Below, piece after piece: positions 22,132 to 33,112 of a stretch of 64,000 nt of DNA. The first letter of the stretch is position 1. Every line of letters begins with the position of its first letter. Source of the DNA: Ctenosaura bakeri (taxonomy: Eukaryota; Chordata; Lepidosauria; Squamata; Iguanidae); NCBI GenBank assembly GCA_948474755.1, contig CAOLHI010003150.1, positions 162,559 to 226,558 of the forward strand, written 5' to 3'. Below the pieces are notes generated by a model, which worked only from the letters and a program-made list of their open reading frames with translations, was not told the origin of the DNA and made no database searches. The translations under genes were made by a program, and so were the position numbers.

Positions 22132-23109
22132 TGTTACCCTGTTCTCTGGAGGTCCTGGGAGGGGCACCCAAATAACCAAACTACAATAACATAACTTTGG
22201 GGAAAATTAGCTGGAGCACTCACTAAAGCTAGCGAGAGGCAGGGTAACATAGCAGGATCTTGCAACCCAGTGTCTACAGGGTCAGGTAAGTCAAGCAGTC
22301 AGATGGTTTAAAATAGCAAAAACGATGTTTTATTGAAAGACAAACAAACAGTAAAGACACCACAATCACACAGCTAATGGGAGAATTGGAAATAGGGATT
22401 TTCGATGGAAATGGGTGATACGACACCTGTCTCGCAGTCCTGAAGAAGTTTGAAGATTGAGTTCGTTGGGGTGCAGGGAAGAAGCTCAGCGTGGTTTGCT
22501 GAGGGGAGCTCACCAGACCAAGCGGCAGCAAGGCGGGATGGAAGTCTGGAGTGATCCCAGGTTGAGCGGGCTCAGTTACTGGAACTGAGGGGACGGCTCA
22601 CCAAATGGAGTGGCAGCAAGGCTGGATGGAACTCAGGAGCGATCTGAGATGCTCTCAAAATCGTGGGTTTATATAGGGTGAATTGTGACTGCAGGCCATA
22701 CCTTACTAGGTGAGAACAATGCGATTTAGGAGTGGGACAAAGCTTTGGAAAGGTCAGAGTTTAGCATGATTGGATTAAAGCCGAATCAACAATAGTGTAG
22801 CCAGTATGCAAATGCGGAGCGCTTGGCATGGCTTTGTGTGGCTACCTGCTCGAGGCAGGGGTGCCTTTGTTAGTATCGTGCATAAGCAAAAGGGTGTTTG
22901 CCGGAGAGGTCCCTGAAGTGACAAACCAGCTCAGTTCGGCCTGCCTAGGTGGGGAATGGAATGTCCAGCAATTATCGGCCACGCCTCTTTACGTGCTTGT
23001 CCGGAGGACTCGCAAACATGTGGAGTGGGGTGGCAGAGGAAGGCCAAATGGTTTGATATCAAAAATGATATCAAGTGCTATCTCCAGGTAGGCCTGGGCC
23101 GCAGTAACA
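22132..23109 (-). mobile_element. Solo LTR, 978 bp, antisense
   Basis: It runs from TGTTACCCTGTT to CCGCAGTAACA, so the ends are perfect inverted TGTTAC/GTAACA. An exact 4-bp duplication ATGT lies at 22128-22131 and 23110-23113. On the minus strand it has a CCCTATATAAACCC box near 22679-22668 and AATAAA at 22333-22328. It is about 100 bp longer than its relatives because of an internal duplication of about 87 bp (22501 and 22587 onward). No internal retroelement genes adjoin it, so it is a solo LTR. Confidence 0.85.
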
Positions 23110-23137
23110 ATGTCTTTACTTTGTTGAGTTGTCTGAT

Positions 23138-23175
23138 GCTGCCTGCCTGCCTGCCTGCCTGCCTCTCTGCCTATC
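23138..23175. repeat. (CTGC)n microsatellite
   Basis: Five or more CTGC units, degenerating to CTCTGCCTATCTGC. Confidence 0.85.
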
Positions 23176-23275
23176 TGCTCACCCCTGCCAACTATTGTTT
23201 CTGTCTAGTGACCTCAGCTCAGTGTTTCAATTCTGATAATTAGATAAGATGATATTAGCTGTCCTGTTAAGTGCA

Positions 23276-23505
23276 GCATATGAACTGCCTTCAAGGTGTT
23301 TCCAACTAATGGAAACCTTAAAGTGGACATCATGGGGTTTTCTTGGCAAGATTTATTCAGAAAGGAGTTGTCCTTGCTTTCCTCTGAGGCTGAGAGAGTA
23401 TGACTTGTCTAAGGTCACCCAGTGGGTTTCCATGGTTGAGTAGGAATTCGAACCCTGGTTTCCAAAGTCCTAGTCCAATCCTCAAATGACCTATTACACC
23501 CTGTC
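23276..23505 (-). repeat. Lizard-type tRNA-derived SINE, reversed
   Basis: Minus-strand reading gives 'gggttcgaattcctactcaa' (B box), 'ggaaacccactgggtgacct', 'tctctcagcctcagaggaaa', 'cttgccaagaaaacccc' and 'ttggaaacaccttgaaggc'. It is well preserved. Confidence 0.8.
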
Positions 23506-23509
23506 TCTT

Positions 23510-24560
23510 GTCATGTGCTACCTATCTTTTTACTCTCAAGAAAGCACACAGGGCTTTTCCACTGTATTTAATGAGGTATTGGAGGCATAGCTTACAACTG
23601 TTGCTGGAGCTATTGATCTATAACATGTACATTTGGTTATATAGTGATACACACTTTAACACACACACAATTCCCATTGGTTCATTCTCCATTTCTTCCC
23701 CTCCCCCAAACTTCCAGTGGTTCCCATGGGACTTTATTTCCATACCTGAGGCCACCTTTTCCCACCTATTTTCTTTGATCCCTCTTCACTAGGATGTGAT
23801 GCCTAGACCTTTCCCTTTGATATACAACACATTGTTCCCCACAATTCTACCCTAGGTACTCTAAAACTTATACATAGTTAATCAGTTGTTGGCTGCTCCA
23901 TTTTCAAGTAAACAAAGCCATGCCTTGACAGCTTGGCTTTATATTCACTTACAACTAATATTCCGATTTTAACCAATGTCAAGCATAGAGCATAGAGCAT
24001 ATGGTGGCCTGTAGCACATGATATTCATTCAGAGGATAACTTACTACAACAACGTTTTATGCTAGCATAATCCACAAGCATCTATTATTGTGGATGAGCC
24101 ACACTATCAAATATGTCATGGAACACAGCCAACATGACACTTCCTACAAAAATATTCACTATATGTATTTTTATGACATTCCTTATCCTTCTCAGCAGAC
24201 AGGAGAACAGATAAGCCAAGAAGCCATGGGAGTCCATGGCAAACTGCCCAGTCATTTCACTACCATTGTCAGTGAGTGAGGCTAAACCAGTGGTGGGGGG
24301 CCAGAGAATCCATTGGGATTCCACTAACATCTCAAAGTTCCTGACTGCTTCCATATTTTTACAAACATGACATTTTCAGTCCAGAATAGCAAATGTAAAG
24401 GGTTAAAAAGCATCTTTTCTGGGTTGTTGCATGCATTTGAAGTGAGTGGAACTGACGTGTTATCACTTTGGGTCATTCAAAGTGGTGGCTCTAATGATAT
24501 AGGTGCAGCCCTTCAGAACCTCAGAGAAGATGGAAATTGTAGGGAGTGGTCCTCTCAGCT
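23510..24560. other. Unassigned sequence
   Basis: No gene. Open frames near 24088-24354 on both strands overlap and have no domain. Confidence 0.4.
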
Positions 24561-24868
24561 CCAAAATGTGCCCAGCTCTGGAGTAAATAAACCATAGAAC
24601 TTTAGCCCATAGTTTATTAATTATCATGCCATGTTTGCTCTATGGTTTGTTTCCCTTCCAATAAGCTTGAGAATTAACCTTAAACTCAGCGTTAGATCAT
24701 TTATGTGACTTGTTGGGGAAGAAACAAGTCAGAGAGATAGATCCTTCTAGGGTTGCGCGTCACAATACACAAACCATAGAACTGTGGTTTGTAGTTGGTT
24801 TACTGCAAGCTGGTGTCAGTAGTATGGTGGAATTCACTTGATTCTGGTTTGCTGTGATGTCTAACAAA
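24561..24868. other. Possible old DNA-transposon remnants
   Basis: Several 'aaaccatagaact' / 'tatggtttg' words occur in both orientations (24588, 24640, 24769, 24783). This suggests a decayed inverted-repeat element. Ends are not definable by eye. Confidence 0.3.
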
Positions 24869-25314
24869 GGCCATTTCTGCACGGGGCAAGGGAATCGCCC
24901 CATGCTGGTACTTACCAGACTTTTGGGCTCGACACTTGGGTCCAGACTGGTCCGGAGCAGTGCATGGTCGCTGCTCCAGGGATGAAAATGGCAGCTTCTA
25001 GTTGGTGGAGGCTCTCCACCAACCGCTGAAGCTTGCCAGCCTAAAGCCCACCCCCGGCAGATCACAGGTTCGCACTGGTGCAAGCCTGCAAATCTGCACT
25101 GGAGCATGGGAATGGAGTGGTGCGCTCCTTGCTTTTGAAAGACCTCTTTCAAGCGGTCTTTCAAAAGCATGCTGGACGACCACTTCAGGTCATTCGGGAG
25201 TGGGCTGAGGTGCGGATCTACAGTAAATAGGTCCAATCCAGTCTGCTCCGAGGTGCAGACATCCTCTCTAGAGGACGCTCTGCACCATTTCTTTAAGCCC
25301 GTGCGGAAATGGCC
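24869..25314 (-). mobile_element. Harbinger-type non-autonomous element, family C
   Basis: This 446-bp element has ends GGCCATTTCTGCACGGGGC and CCCGTGCGGAAATGGCC. Flanks are AAA and AGA, near to a 3-bp duplication. It is the reverse orientation of 41905-42360, sharing 'gcttttgaaagacc', 'tttcaaaagca', 'gatctacagtaa' and 'tgcagacatcctc'. A CTTACC at 24911-24916 gives a CTG|GTAAGT donor-like site on the minus strand. The 204-codon minus-strand frame covering it is transposon cargo. Confidence 0.8.
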
Positions 25315-25319
25315 AGAGA

Positions 25320-28300
25320 GTCCTTGTTCTCTGAAATTTCTGCTTTTGAAATACAAGTTCTGAAGCTTAGCCATAGATCTGACCTCACTAGGCTAAACAT
25401 AGCCTAATGCATGTGTTTATGGAACAGATTAGTACCACAGCAGCTTTGTAGTTATTTGGGTAACAAAGTAACTAATTACTAAAAGCCATTCTTTAGGGAA
25501 TGTGATTAAAGGAATAGCAATCATTTTCAGTGCATTAAGGATCTTCACTGCTTGTCTCTCTCAGACACATACAAAGACTTTCCTTATTGTTTTTTCCCCT
25601 ATATATACCACACTTCAATGAATCCTGTAACATTCTAATTGCTTGGCTTCTGCCGAGATACCATATCAAGCAATCAGTGTTAATGCAGCAAAAAGCAAGC
25701 TCCCTTGTGCCTCGACAAAGCCAATTTAAAATATTTCCTGAATGCACTTTTTTTGAATTATATCCCCCCTTCATGTTATTGCCGATAACATTTTGATTTA
25801 AATAATATTGCCTGAGGTGCATTTTAGTTTGATCTCAAATTGCCGCACAACTGTATCAGCTAATTCCATGGCACAGTAATAAATTATTATCATTGGGGAA
25901 GGGAGGGTGGAGACTTCTTCGTTTGAAATTCAAAATATGTAGGGCACTATCCAGTTGAAAAAAATTAAGCCTTACTGGTCTCATTGATTACAATGGAAGA
26001 GATTTAAGCCTGAGTGTAATCTTTCTCATATTTGAAATCACTGGGATTTAAGATGAAAAATGCTTGATTTTAGTGAAATTGGGTCTTAATGATTAGCACC
26101 AAAACAGGAGGAGGGAGAGGAGGAGAGGTGTGGTGATTTGGAAGTGCCAAATGTGATCATCATGCATGATTATTATGCTGAATTAACACACTCATAATGT
26201 AAAACAAGAAGTAACTAAAGTGTTGTTTATCAGACATGGAATAAATCACAAGATGTATTAAAACAAGAAGTGTTTTTTAGCTGTCTTCTGAGACATGCAT
26301 AACTACAGAAAGCACAAAAGGAGGGTCAGATGTTGGTCCCAATATCATCAGACTACAGATGTTTGAGAAGAGCTGAAACCGGATGTTCAATCATCTCAGA
26401 AGACCTGTGATGAGTTCTCCTCTTTTATTGTGAGATAATTCAAGCCTTTCCTACTCCAGCAAGCAACTGTAAAGGGTTCTCTGCTTCAGAAGCCCTTCCT
26501 AAGGGACCTTACAGTCCTTCCATGCTCATGGTTGTATTACTTTTAATTCTGTTGCCCTATTCTGAAGTTCAGAGTGATTAGAAAAGTGTGTAACAGAAAG
26601 AAGGGGCCCTTTGGCTGATATATGTCCATCACATCCTTCTCACCCCATGCCTTAGTCTTCTATGGGGATGAAGAGTAGGACACTATCTCTAGTCATCTAG
26701 ACCTCTACATGTTAGGTCTCTAGGGGAAAAATGTTAAATTATGCAGGGAGTCCATGCGTGCTGCAAAATGTAACCCTTCAGTGCAAGGAATGGGGAAAGG
26801 CATAGGCAACAAGGATTTGAAGAATAGGTAATGCCCACAGAATCAGATGGCTCTAATTGTGTGTGTATAAGTTTTGTAGCCTAAATCTAGTTGTTGTCAG
26901 CTAAATTAGACCACTGGAGTCATTTTCTGAAAGTTAGTCTAGTACATATGTACATCCCATTGATTCTAGTGACTAGATTTCAGCCAAGTAACCTTACCAT
27001 TATTTTATAAAATTTGGATTCATTTAATCTGATGTTGAAGTCACTTTATCTCACCTTGGATGCAGAGTTTCTAGAACAGTGTCAGGTTGGCTTTACTTTC
27101 CCAGACATGAATTCTAATGATATCTAGAGATTTGAAATTTGGTGCCATCTAATTTGCCATACAACATAATGTCATGTTACTTGCCATGTAGTGCTTTGCT
27201 GTTTGATGTCCTGTAATGCTTGAAACAAAGGGGCTGGAAGGGGATGATGGGAAGTGAAAGAGAAAACAGTGTTTTGGGAATAAAGGAATATTATAATGAA
27301 CCTTGGTAAGAGAAAGAACAAATACAGGTACAAGGTCAGGACACTAGCAGGTGGGAAGTGCGCTTGGGAAAATAGTTATTTTAATTAGCTGACAAATAGG
27401 GGCTTCCATGCAAATTTGTGATGTTACCGCTTATAAGACACTGTAAATCTTTAGGGCCTGTAGTCTTGGCAATTGCCAGAATGTGCTGTTGTTACTCTAC
27501 TGTTCCTGAATAAAGCTTTTGTAAGCCTAATTGATGCGACTGGAGTTATCCTGTACACGACAAGCAGGATGATCCCAGGACCTAAGATTTTAAGGCCAAC
27601 ATCTGAGACCTGGGGTTAACCTGGTGATGTTAACAAAGGTGGTGTTACAAGAGAAAGCCTACAGGGATGTCATTAAGTATGACACATTAAGCATCAACCA
27701 TAGTTGCACAGACTGTTTGATTCAAATAGAAAATTCCAAGTCTAACAAATGAAACATGCATACACACACACATTTTTTCAAAGCAGTGCTCTTACCCAGA
27801 GATTCCTCTCTCTTACCCTGAGAACCATAAAAGAGGATCCAGTCCCTGAGACCCAGAGCCAGTCCTAAGATCTGGAAACTCTACATGGACTAAAGGCATA
27901 AGTTGTCTGAACTTTAGATGGACCTTAACAAAATACTCTGTGTTCTTTAATAAGGACATGGGGATTCAGTTCAGGCAACTATTCAGCTTTTCTTGTAGTC
28001 TACAAGAAGTGACAAAAAGTGAAAATGACAATTTGAGTCTACTTCAGGAAGGAAGATTATGAAAAGTGTTAGCCTCATGTTTATTATGAAGAAGAAATGG
28101 AATGGCCTGTTGCAGTTAGATGAAAACGTCTGCTCTACTGTGTGAGGAGCTTCAGATAAATGCTAATCTCTTCTCCATGCCCTTGAAAGAATTCACATCT
28201 ACCCTTTTCTGCACAGCTCTGCAACTCTTTAGAGTGCTTTCCCTTTGAAACGGGATGCTAAATTCCTTGGCACTTGCAATTATAGAAACTGCTTTTCTTC

Positions 28301-28937
28301 ACTAAAATACCACATTTACCATACAAAGATGCTCCTTAAATAGTGTATTTATTGGAGATGAGGAGTGGGGGCAAAGGTAGTAAGAGGGCAGAAAAATCTA
28401 TTTCTCCCTTTAATGTATAGATTTACCTTCACAGTCCTGTAATTATAGCCTCTATTTTTTTTAATATGGGTATGTAAGTGGCCAAATTTCAGCACATCCA
28501 TGCCTCATTGTATATTTTGAAACTGCTGAAGCTTTACAATGAAGGGAAGCGTTCTTGTGGGTTGAAGCAAGTTTTGCCTTTTTGCCTGAAAACTAGTTTA
28601 CTTGCAAAAGTGACAGACATTTTTTATTTCCGGGGGAGGGGAGGGAATGATGTTTAGGAAGAAAGTAGAGAGAAGGAAATGTCCAAGATCCTGTCCAAAT
28701 TAAGCACTTTTAATGGAACAAAAAAGCATGCATATGACACAAACCCTCATATCAGCACATTCAATCATGCCTGTGGACTAGAAAACTGTAGCAGAACTGT
28801 TTCATTTGCTGCAAGCCACATGACCCCTTGGAGAGGCCTTAGCTGGAGCTGCTGGATCTCTGTGGATGGTACACTGAGAAGGCCACCAATACTGTCTAGT
28901 GATTGATTGTATGGCTACTACTCCTTACCATATCTAG
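25320..28937. other. Repeat-poor unassigned block
   Basis: About 3.6 kb with no recognised transposon apart from the shared segment at 26218. It has few open frames, none convincing. 25440-25880 is AT-rich with homeodomain-like ATTA/TAAT words and looks like unique sequence. It is a candidate conserved non-coding block, inferred from texture only. Confidence 0.4.
26218..26266 (+). repeat. Unclassified shared segment, copy 2
   Basis: 'ctaaagtgttgtttatcaga' followed by 'catggaataaatcacaag' and a diverged 'atgtattaaaac' matches the reverse complement of 13805-13852. Confidence 0.65.
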
Positions 28938-29045
28938 GGGTCTCCAAATACTTCTGAAGTATAACTCACATCACCCTAACCATGGGCTATGCTGGATGCC
29001 GCTGATAGAAGCTGTAAGCCAACCCTTCTGGAGATCATGATGGCA
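28938..29045. mobile_element. Short hAT-like MITE
   Basis: 'gtctccaaatacttctgaag' on the left and 'aacccttctggagatcatga' on the right, with a 'catcaccctaaccatggg' centre. Same plan as 13335-13450, but weak. Confidence 0.35.
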
Positions 29046-29149
29046 GGGTGCTTTTTCTCCCCATTTGAGAACTCTTTAGGGAGAGTCTGTTGGGAACTTC
29101 AGTGTGAGAAGCTGAAAAAGAGGCTACAGACTGCTTATCCTTGCAAGAG

Positions 29150-29290
29150 TTTATTTCTTTTATTTATTTAGAGTATTTATACCCCACTCTTCAGTCACAA
29201 ATGCTCTCAAAACAGCTTACAAATTGTTAATTTGACAGTTCCCTGCCTTCAGGCTTACAATCTAAATAAGACACAACACACAAGGAAAAG
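29150..29290 (-). repeat. L2-type 3' tail, reversed
   Basis: 'tttatttatttagagtattt' then 'ataccccactcttcagtc' and 'aacagcttacaa' is the antisense of the L2-type tail. 'ttcaggcttacaatctaaat' follows, as in related reptile repeats. Confidence 0.5.
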
Positions 29291-29970
29291 GGAAGGGCAG
29301 AGGGGGAGAGGATTAAGGTCAGCAGATACTGCTAGTTCAGGGCCTTTCATCTGCTTCTGGAGGTAGGCTTGACAGAGCTGTGCCTCCCTCTTTTTCTCTC
29401 CCTCTGAGTTCTGAACAAATTGTTTGTGGAATGCTTTTGTAATTAGGTTGATATCCTAATTGTCTGCCCTGAAATGGAACCAGTTCCATTTGCTGGGAAT
29501 CTCAGCATTGGGCCCTCTGAGGATCTACATATTTGTGGGCAGCCCCTCGACTTCTTTATAATTCTCCTGGAGATGATGGCAGTGGTAGGGTATAATGAAT
29601 GAAAAAGGAGAAGAGGAAAAAAAATGGTGAAATTCTTTGGTGAACTTCGGGGCAGGAGGGAGGGACATGATGCCCTAGAATGACATCATATCTCCCAAGG
29701 GCATTTAGGGTTGCCATCCAGCCCTAAAGAATAGTGGAGGTTGTTGGCTCTGGTGTCTGCAGTGTAACGAATCTGACCTTAAGCCAAAGCTTTAAAGGAA
29801 TTATCCAGGGTGCTGGACCATATACCCAAATAGACATTTTTTTTGTCTCAGATGGCGCATTCCAAGCTCAGGAAACCCAACTGGGAAGAATATAGGCAGC
29901 AGTAGTGAGGCTACTGTGAGATTCTTTGCAATTCAGGATGTACTTTACTTGCACAGAAATGCATGTGCTT
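29291..29970. other. Unassigned sequence
   Basis: No gene or named repeat. Confidence 0.35.
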
Positions 29971-30085
29971 TTTCTATGTAGAAAGGTGTTTTCTGCCCAG
30001 CAGGGGGAAAGTGTATTTCTGCACTGAAAGCATGTTTCTGCATAGAAAATATGTTTCTTTGTAGAAAAATGTTATTTCTCTACAG
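29971..30085. repeat. Degenerate array of short palindromic units
   Basis: Around five or six units of about 20 bp, each close to the palindrome TTTCTGCATAGAAA, with a spacer like TATG. They include TTTCTATGTAGAAA, TTTCTGCACTGAAA, TTTCTGCATAGAAA and TTTCTTTGTAGAAA. Confidence 0.65.
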
Positions 30086-30469
30086 CCAAATACTTCCCGG
30101 AGCACAAGTGGTGAAACTGTTCTCATCCACAGGGGAAAATGCTGAGGGAATTGCCTGGTTTTGCGTATGAGGGTGAACTGATATGTACATCACTATGTGA
30201 ATGCCACTATCAGTGCCACTTGTTGAAACTGGATAAGGATGGCAAAACTATAATTGGGTCTTGATATGAGTCTGCCAGTACTTGGAGTTCTTAAGAAGAC
30301 ACCCTGTTGCATGTCTCAGCATCTCATGAGGTTAGTTTGGTGGGTACATGTAAAAAGGACACTCTTTGTAGCAGCACCCTGACTGTGGATCTCCTACCCA
30401 AGGAAGTTACACTGGTCTGATCCCTTTTAAGCTTCCAGTGGGTAATCAAAACAGTGCTGTTCCACATGG
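30086..30469. other. Unassigned sequence
   Basis: No gene or named repeat. Confidence 0.35.
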
Positions 30470-30680
30470 CATTTAATGTTTGAAAATGCGCTGTTTTTAA
30501 AGTTTGAACTTAGGATTGTTTTTAGGAGTTTTTAAAGACCATTTGGAAGATCATGTGGAGTTTTTTTTTTAATTATCTCTGTATTATTTTAATTGTTTTT
30601 GTTTGTTTATCACTTCAGTGGCTCCTGTGGGCTGGGTGGTGATACAGAAATACTTAAAATAAAATAAATAAATGTGTGAT
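30470..30680 (+). repeat. L2-type LINE 3' tail
   Basis: A T-rich 'ttttaattgtttttgtttg' is followed by 'gtgggctgggtggtgataca' and an AAATAAAATAAATAAATG end. It lies directly upstream of the LTR at 30690. Confidence 0.5.
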
Positions 30681-30689
30681 CAATAAGGC

Positions 30690-31557
30690 TGTTACCCTGT
30701 TCTCTGGGGGTCCCGGGAGGGGCGCCCAAATAACCAAACGACAACGACACAACTTGGGGAAAATTAGCTGGGGCACTCACTAAAGCTAGCAAGAGGCAGG
30801 GTAACTTAACAGGATCTTGCAACCCAGCATCTATGTGGTCAGGTCAGTCAAGCAGTCAGACGGTTTAAAGTAGCAAAAATGATGTTTTATTAAGTACAAA
30901 CAGTAAAGACACCACAATCACACAGCTAACTAAAGAATTGGAAATAGGGATTTTTGGAGGGAAATGGGTGATACGGCACCTGTCTCGTAGTCCTGCAGAG
31001 GTATGAAGATTGAGTTCGTTGATATGGAGTCTCAGTACGTGTGACTGAGGGGACGGCTCGCCAAGCAGCGTGGCGGCAAGGCTGGATGGAACTCAGGAGC
31101 GATCCGAGGAAGGTCTTGGAATCGGGGGCTTTTATAGGGTGAATTGTGACTGCAGGCCATACCTTACTCGGTGAGAACAATGTGATTTAGGAGCGGGACA
31201 AAGGTTTGGAAAGGTCAGAGTTTAGCATGATTGGCTTAGTGCCAATTTAACAAAAGTGTAGCCAGTAAGCAAATGCAGAGTGCTTAGTACAGCTTTGTAA
31301 GGCTACCTGCTCGGGGCCGGGTGCCTTTGTTAGTATCGTGCATATGCAATGAGGTGTTTGCTGGAGAGGTCCCTGAAGTGATGAACCGGCTCTGTCTGGC
31401 CTGCCTAGGTGGAGAAAGGAATGTCCAGCAATTACCGGCTGTGCCTGTTTACATGCTTGTCCGGAGGCCTCACAAACACGTGGAGCGGGGTGGCAGAGGA
31501 AAGCTGAATGGTTTGATATCGAGTGCTATCTCCGGGTAGGCCTGGACCGCAGTAACA
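30690..31557 (-). mobile_element. Solo LTR, 868 bp, antisense
   Basis: TGTTACCCTGTT to CCGCAGTAACA, with an exact 4-bp duplication AGGC at 30686-30689 and 31558-31561. The minus strand carries a CCCTATAAAAGCCC box near 31140-31127 and AATAAA at 30891-30886. It has one copy of the block that is doubled in 22132-23109. No retroelement genes flank it. Confidence 0.85.
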
Positions 31558-31561
31558 AGGC

Positions 31562-32380
31562 CTTTGGCGGTGGAAGCTTTCCAGAGCTTTTCAGGGCACT
31601 AGATCATCCCACTGGGGGAATAACTCAGTCTCCAGATGGTCAGCCATGCCATAGTCATAATTAGTAACAGCATTAAAAGCTTTCCAGTATAGAAAATATG
31701 TTGTGCTGTGGTATTTGTTTTGAACACCCCGAAAGAGTAACTGCAGTTATGCTTCTGATAGCTGTCCCCCCCACTACTGTTCTGTAAACCAGATGGGGAA
31801 ATTAGCAAAATTTGGCCTATAACTGAAATAATAAAATGGCAGGCTTCCAGAAGAAGCTTTTATGAAATGCTCACTCCATGTGAGTGTCAGAGGGCTGCTC
31901 AGATAGTGGTCCTTCAATTAGCAGAAGCAATATTGATTGCCATGCTCATTGTATTACGCTCATAATGCAGGCTGCCCCATTGTAAAACATGAAATGTGGC
32001 CAACTTTCATTTATCTCAGTCACACGGTGCTATCAGAGGCCACCACTGCTTTCAAAACAAATGAAACTAAAATGATGGGTAATTAAGGAATAATATAGAT
32101 CATTCAAATATCTCTTTAATTAAGAAGGAAGCTCTTATTCCCAGAGATTGTTTAAAACCTTTTCAAGCCAGTCCCTAATCAAACTCCTGTAAACTCTGGT
32201 AGCGGTTTGGATATGTTAAAATTGTTATTGTAGCTGGAGGGCTGCAAAATGCAGTTTTTAGCTCTGGTGTTTAATGATGTGTAGCATTTTTTTTTTTAAA
32301 AAAAAATGGGCTAGTGGGTTGCAGTTTTGTTGAACACTATGGCCTAACTCTTATTGTTAGTTCAAACTATAGTAGAGCCA
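31562..32380. other. Repeat-poor unassigned sequence
   Basis: No transposon or gene. 31880-32165 is unique-looking, with TAATTA/TTAATTAAG words, and is a candidate conserved non-coding stretch by texture only. Confidence 0.4.
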
Positions 32381-32760
32381 CTAAATTGCAGTCCTCCTCC
32401 TCCACATTTGCAGGTTTGATCATTGTGAATTTGATTATTTGCAAGGTGTGTAGATGCCTCCCCCAATCTCCTCCTCCATGCTTTTGCCAGGTGTGGAGGT
32501 GGAAAGCAAGCACACCCACACAAAAGGCAAGGGAATGGGGGGAGGCATACACAGGCCTTCCTTCTTCTCTCTGGAGCACCCTCTCCCATTCTCTTCTCTT
32601 TTGCACAGGGCAAAGAAAGAAGGGTTGTGCACCAGAGCAAAAGGCAAGAGAATGGGGGGAATTATTTGTGCTTTTTCTACTTTCATGAGGGTTCTTCATG
32701 CTGACTCTTGTGAAAGTGGAGGGGCCACAGTAGAGGAATTTACCCATGTGTGGATTCATC
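32381..32760. repeat. Unclassified repeat with internal direct duplication
   Basis: 'aaaaggcaagggaatggggg' near 32522 recurs as 'aaaaggcaagagaatggggg' near 32638, an offset of about 116 bp. The start 'ccacatttgcaggtttga' with 'gtgaatttgattatttgc' resembles a common reptile repeat. The 112- to 130-codon frames here on both strands are shadows of it. Confidence 0.4.
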
Positions 32761-33112
32761 CTTCCACAGCTGTTGAATTGAATCCAATGTAGCTAGGACT
32801 AACTTACCAGATTCAGTTTTTTTTTTCCTCCCAAATGAGATCCCTGTTGAGAGAAACTTGGGTTCAAATTCCTATTTGATTCTGAAGGTTAGTGGATTGC
32901 TATAGGATGCACTTGTAGGCTACAGTCCTATTGGGGTGTTACACTAGCATAAAAATAGTTGCACAAGGAGTTGTACTTCATCAATGGTTGTGTAAGGATG
33001 GTCCCTGCTGTGGCCAATCATTTCTCAAGAACACATGGAATCCTCCCTTACACATTTAACTTAGTGAGAGAGAATCAACAGTTGCAAGATGGGTGAACTT
33101 AAGGCCATGGTG
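32761..33112. other. Unassigned sequence
   Basis: No gene or named repeat. It ends at the LTR target site GGTG. Confidence 0.35.

Noticed and set aside
24760..25374. 204-codon open frame on the minus strand, the longest in the window
   Set aside because: It lies almost wholly within the family C element. Its reading is cargo translation, and the second copy at 41905 does not keep the same frame intact.
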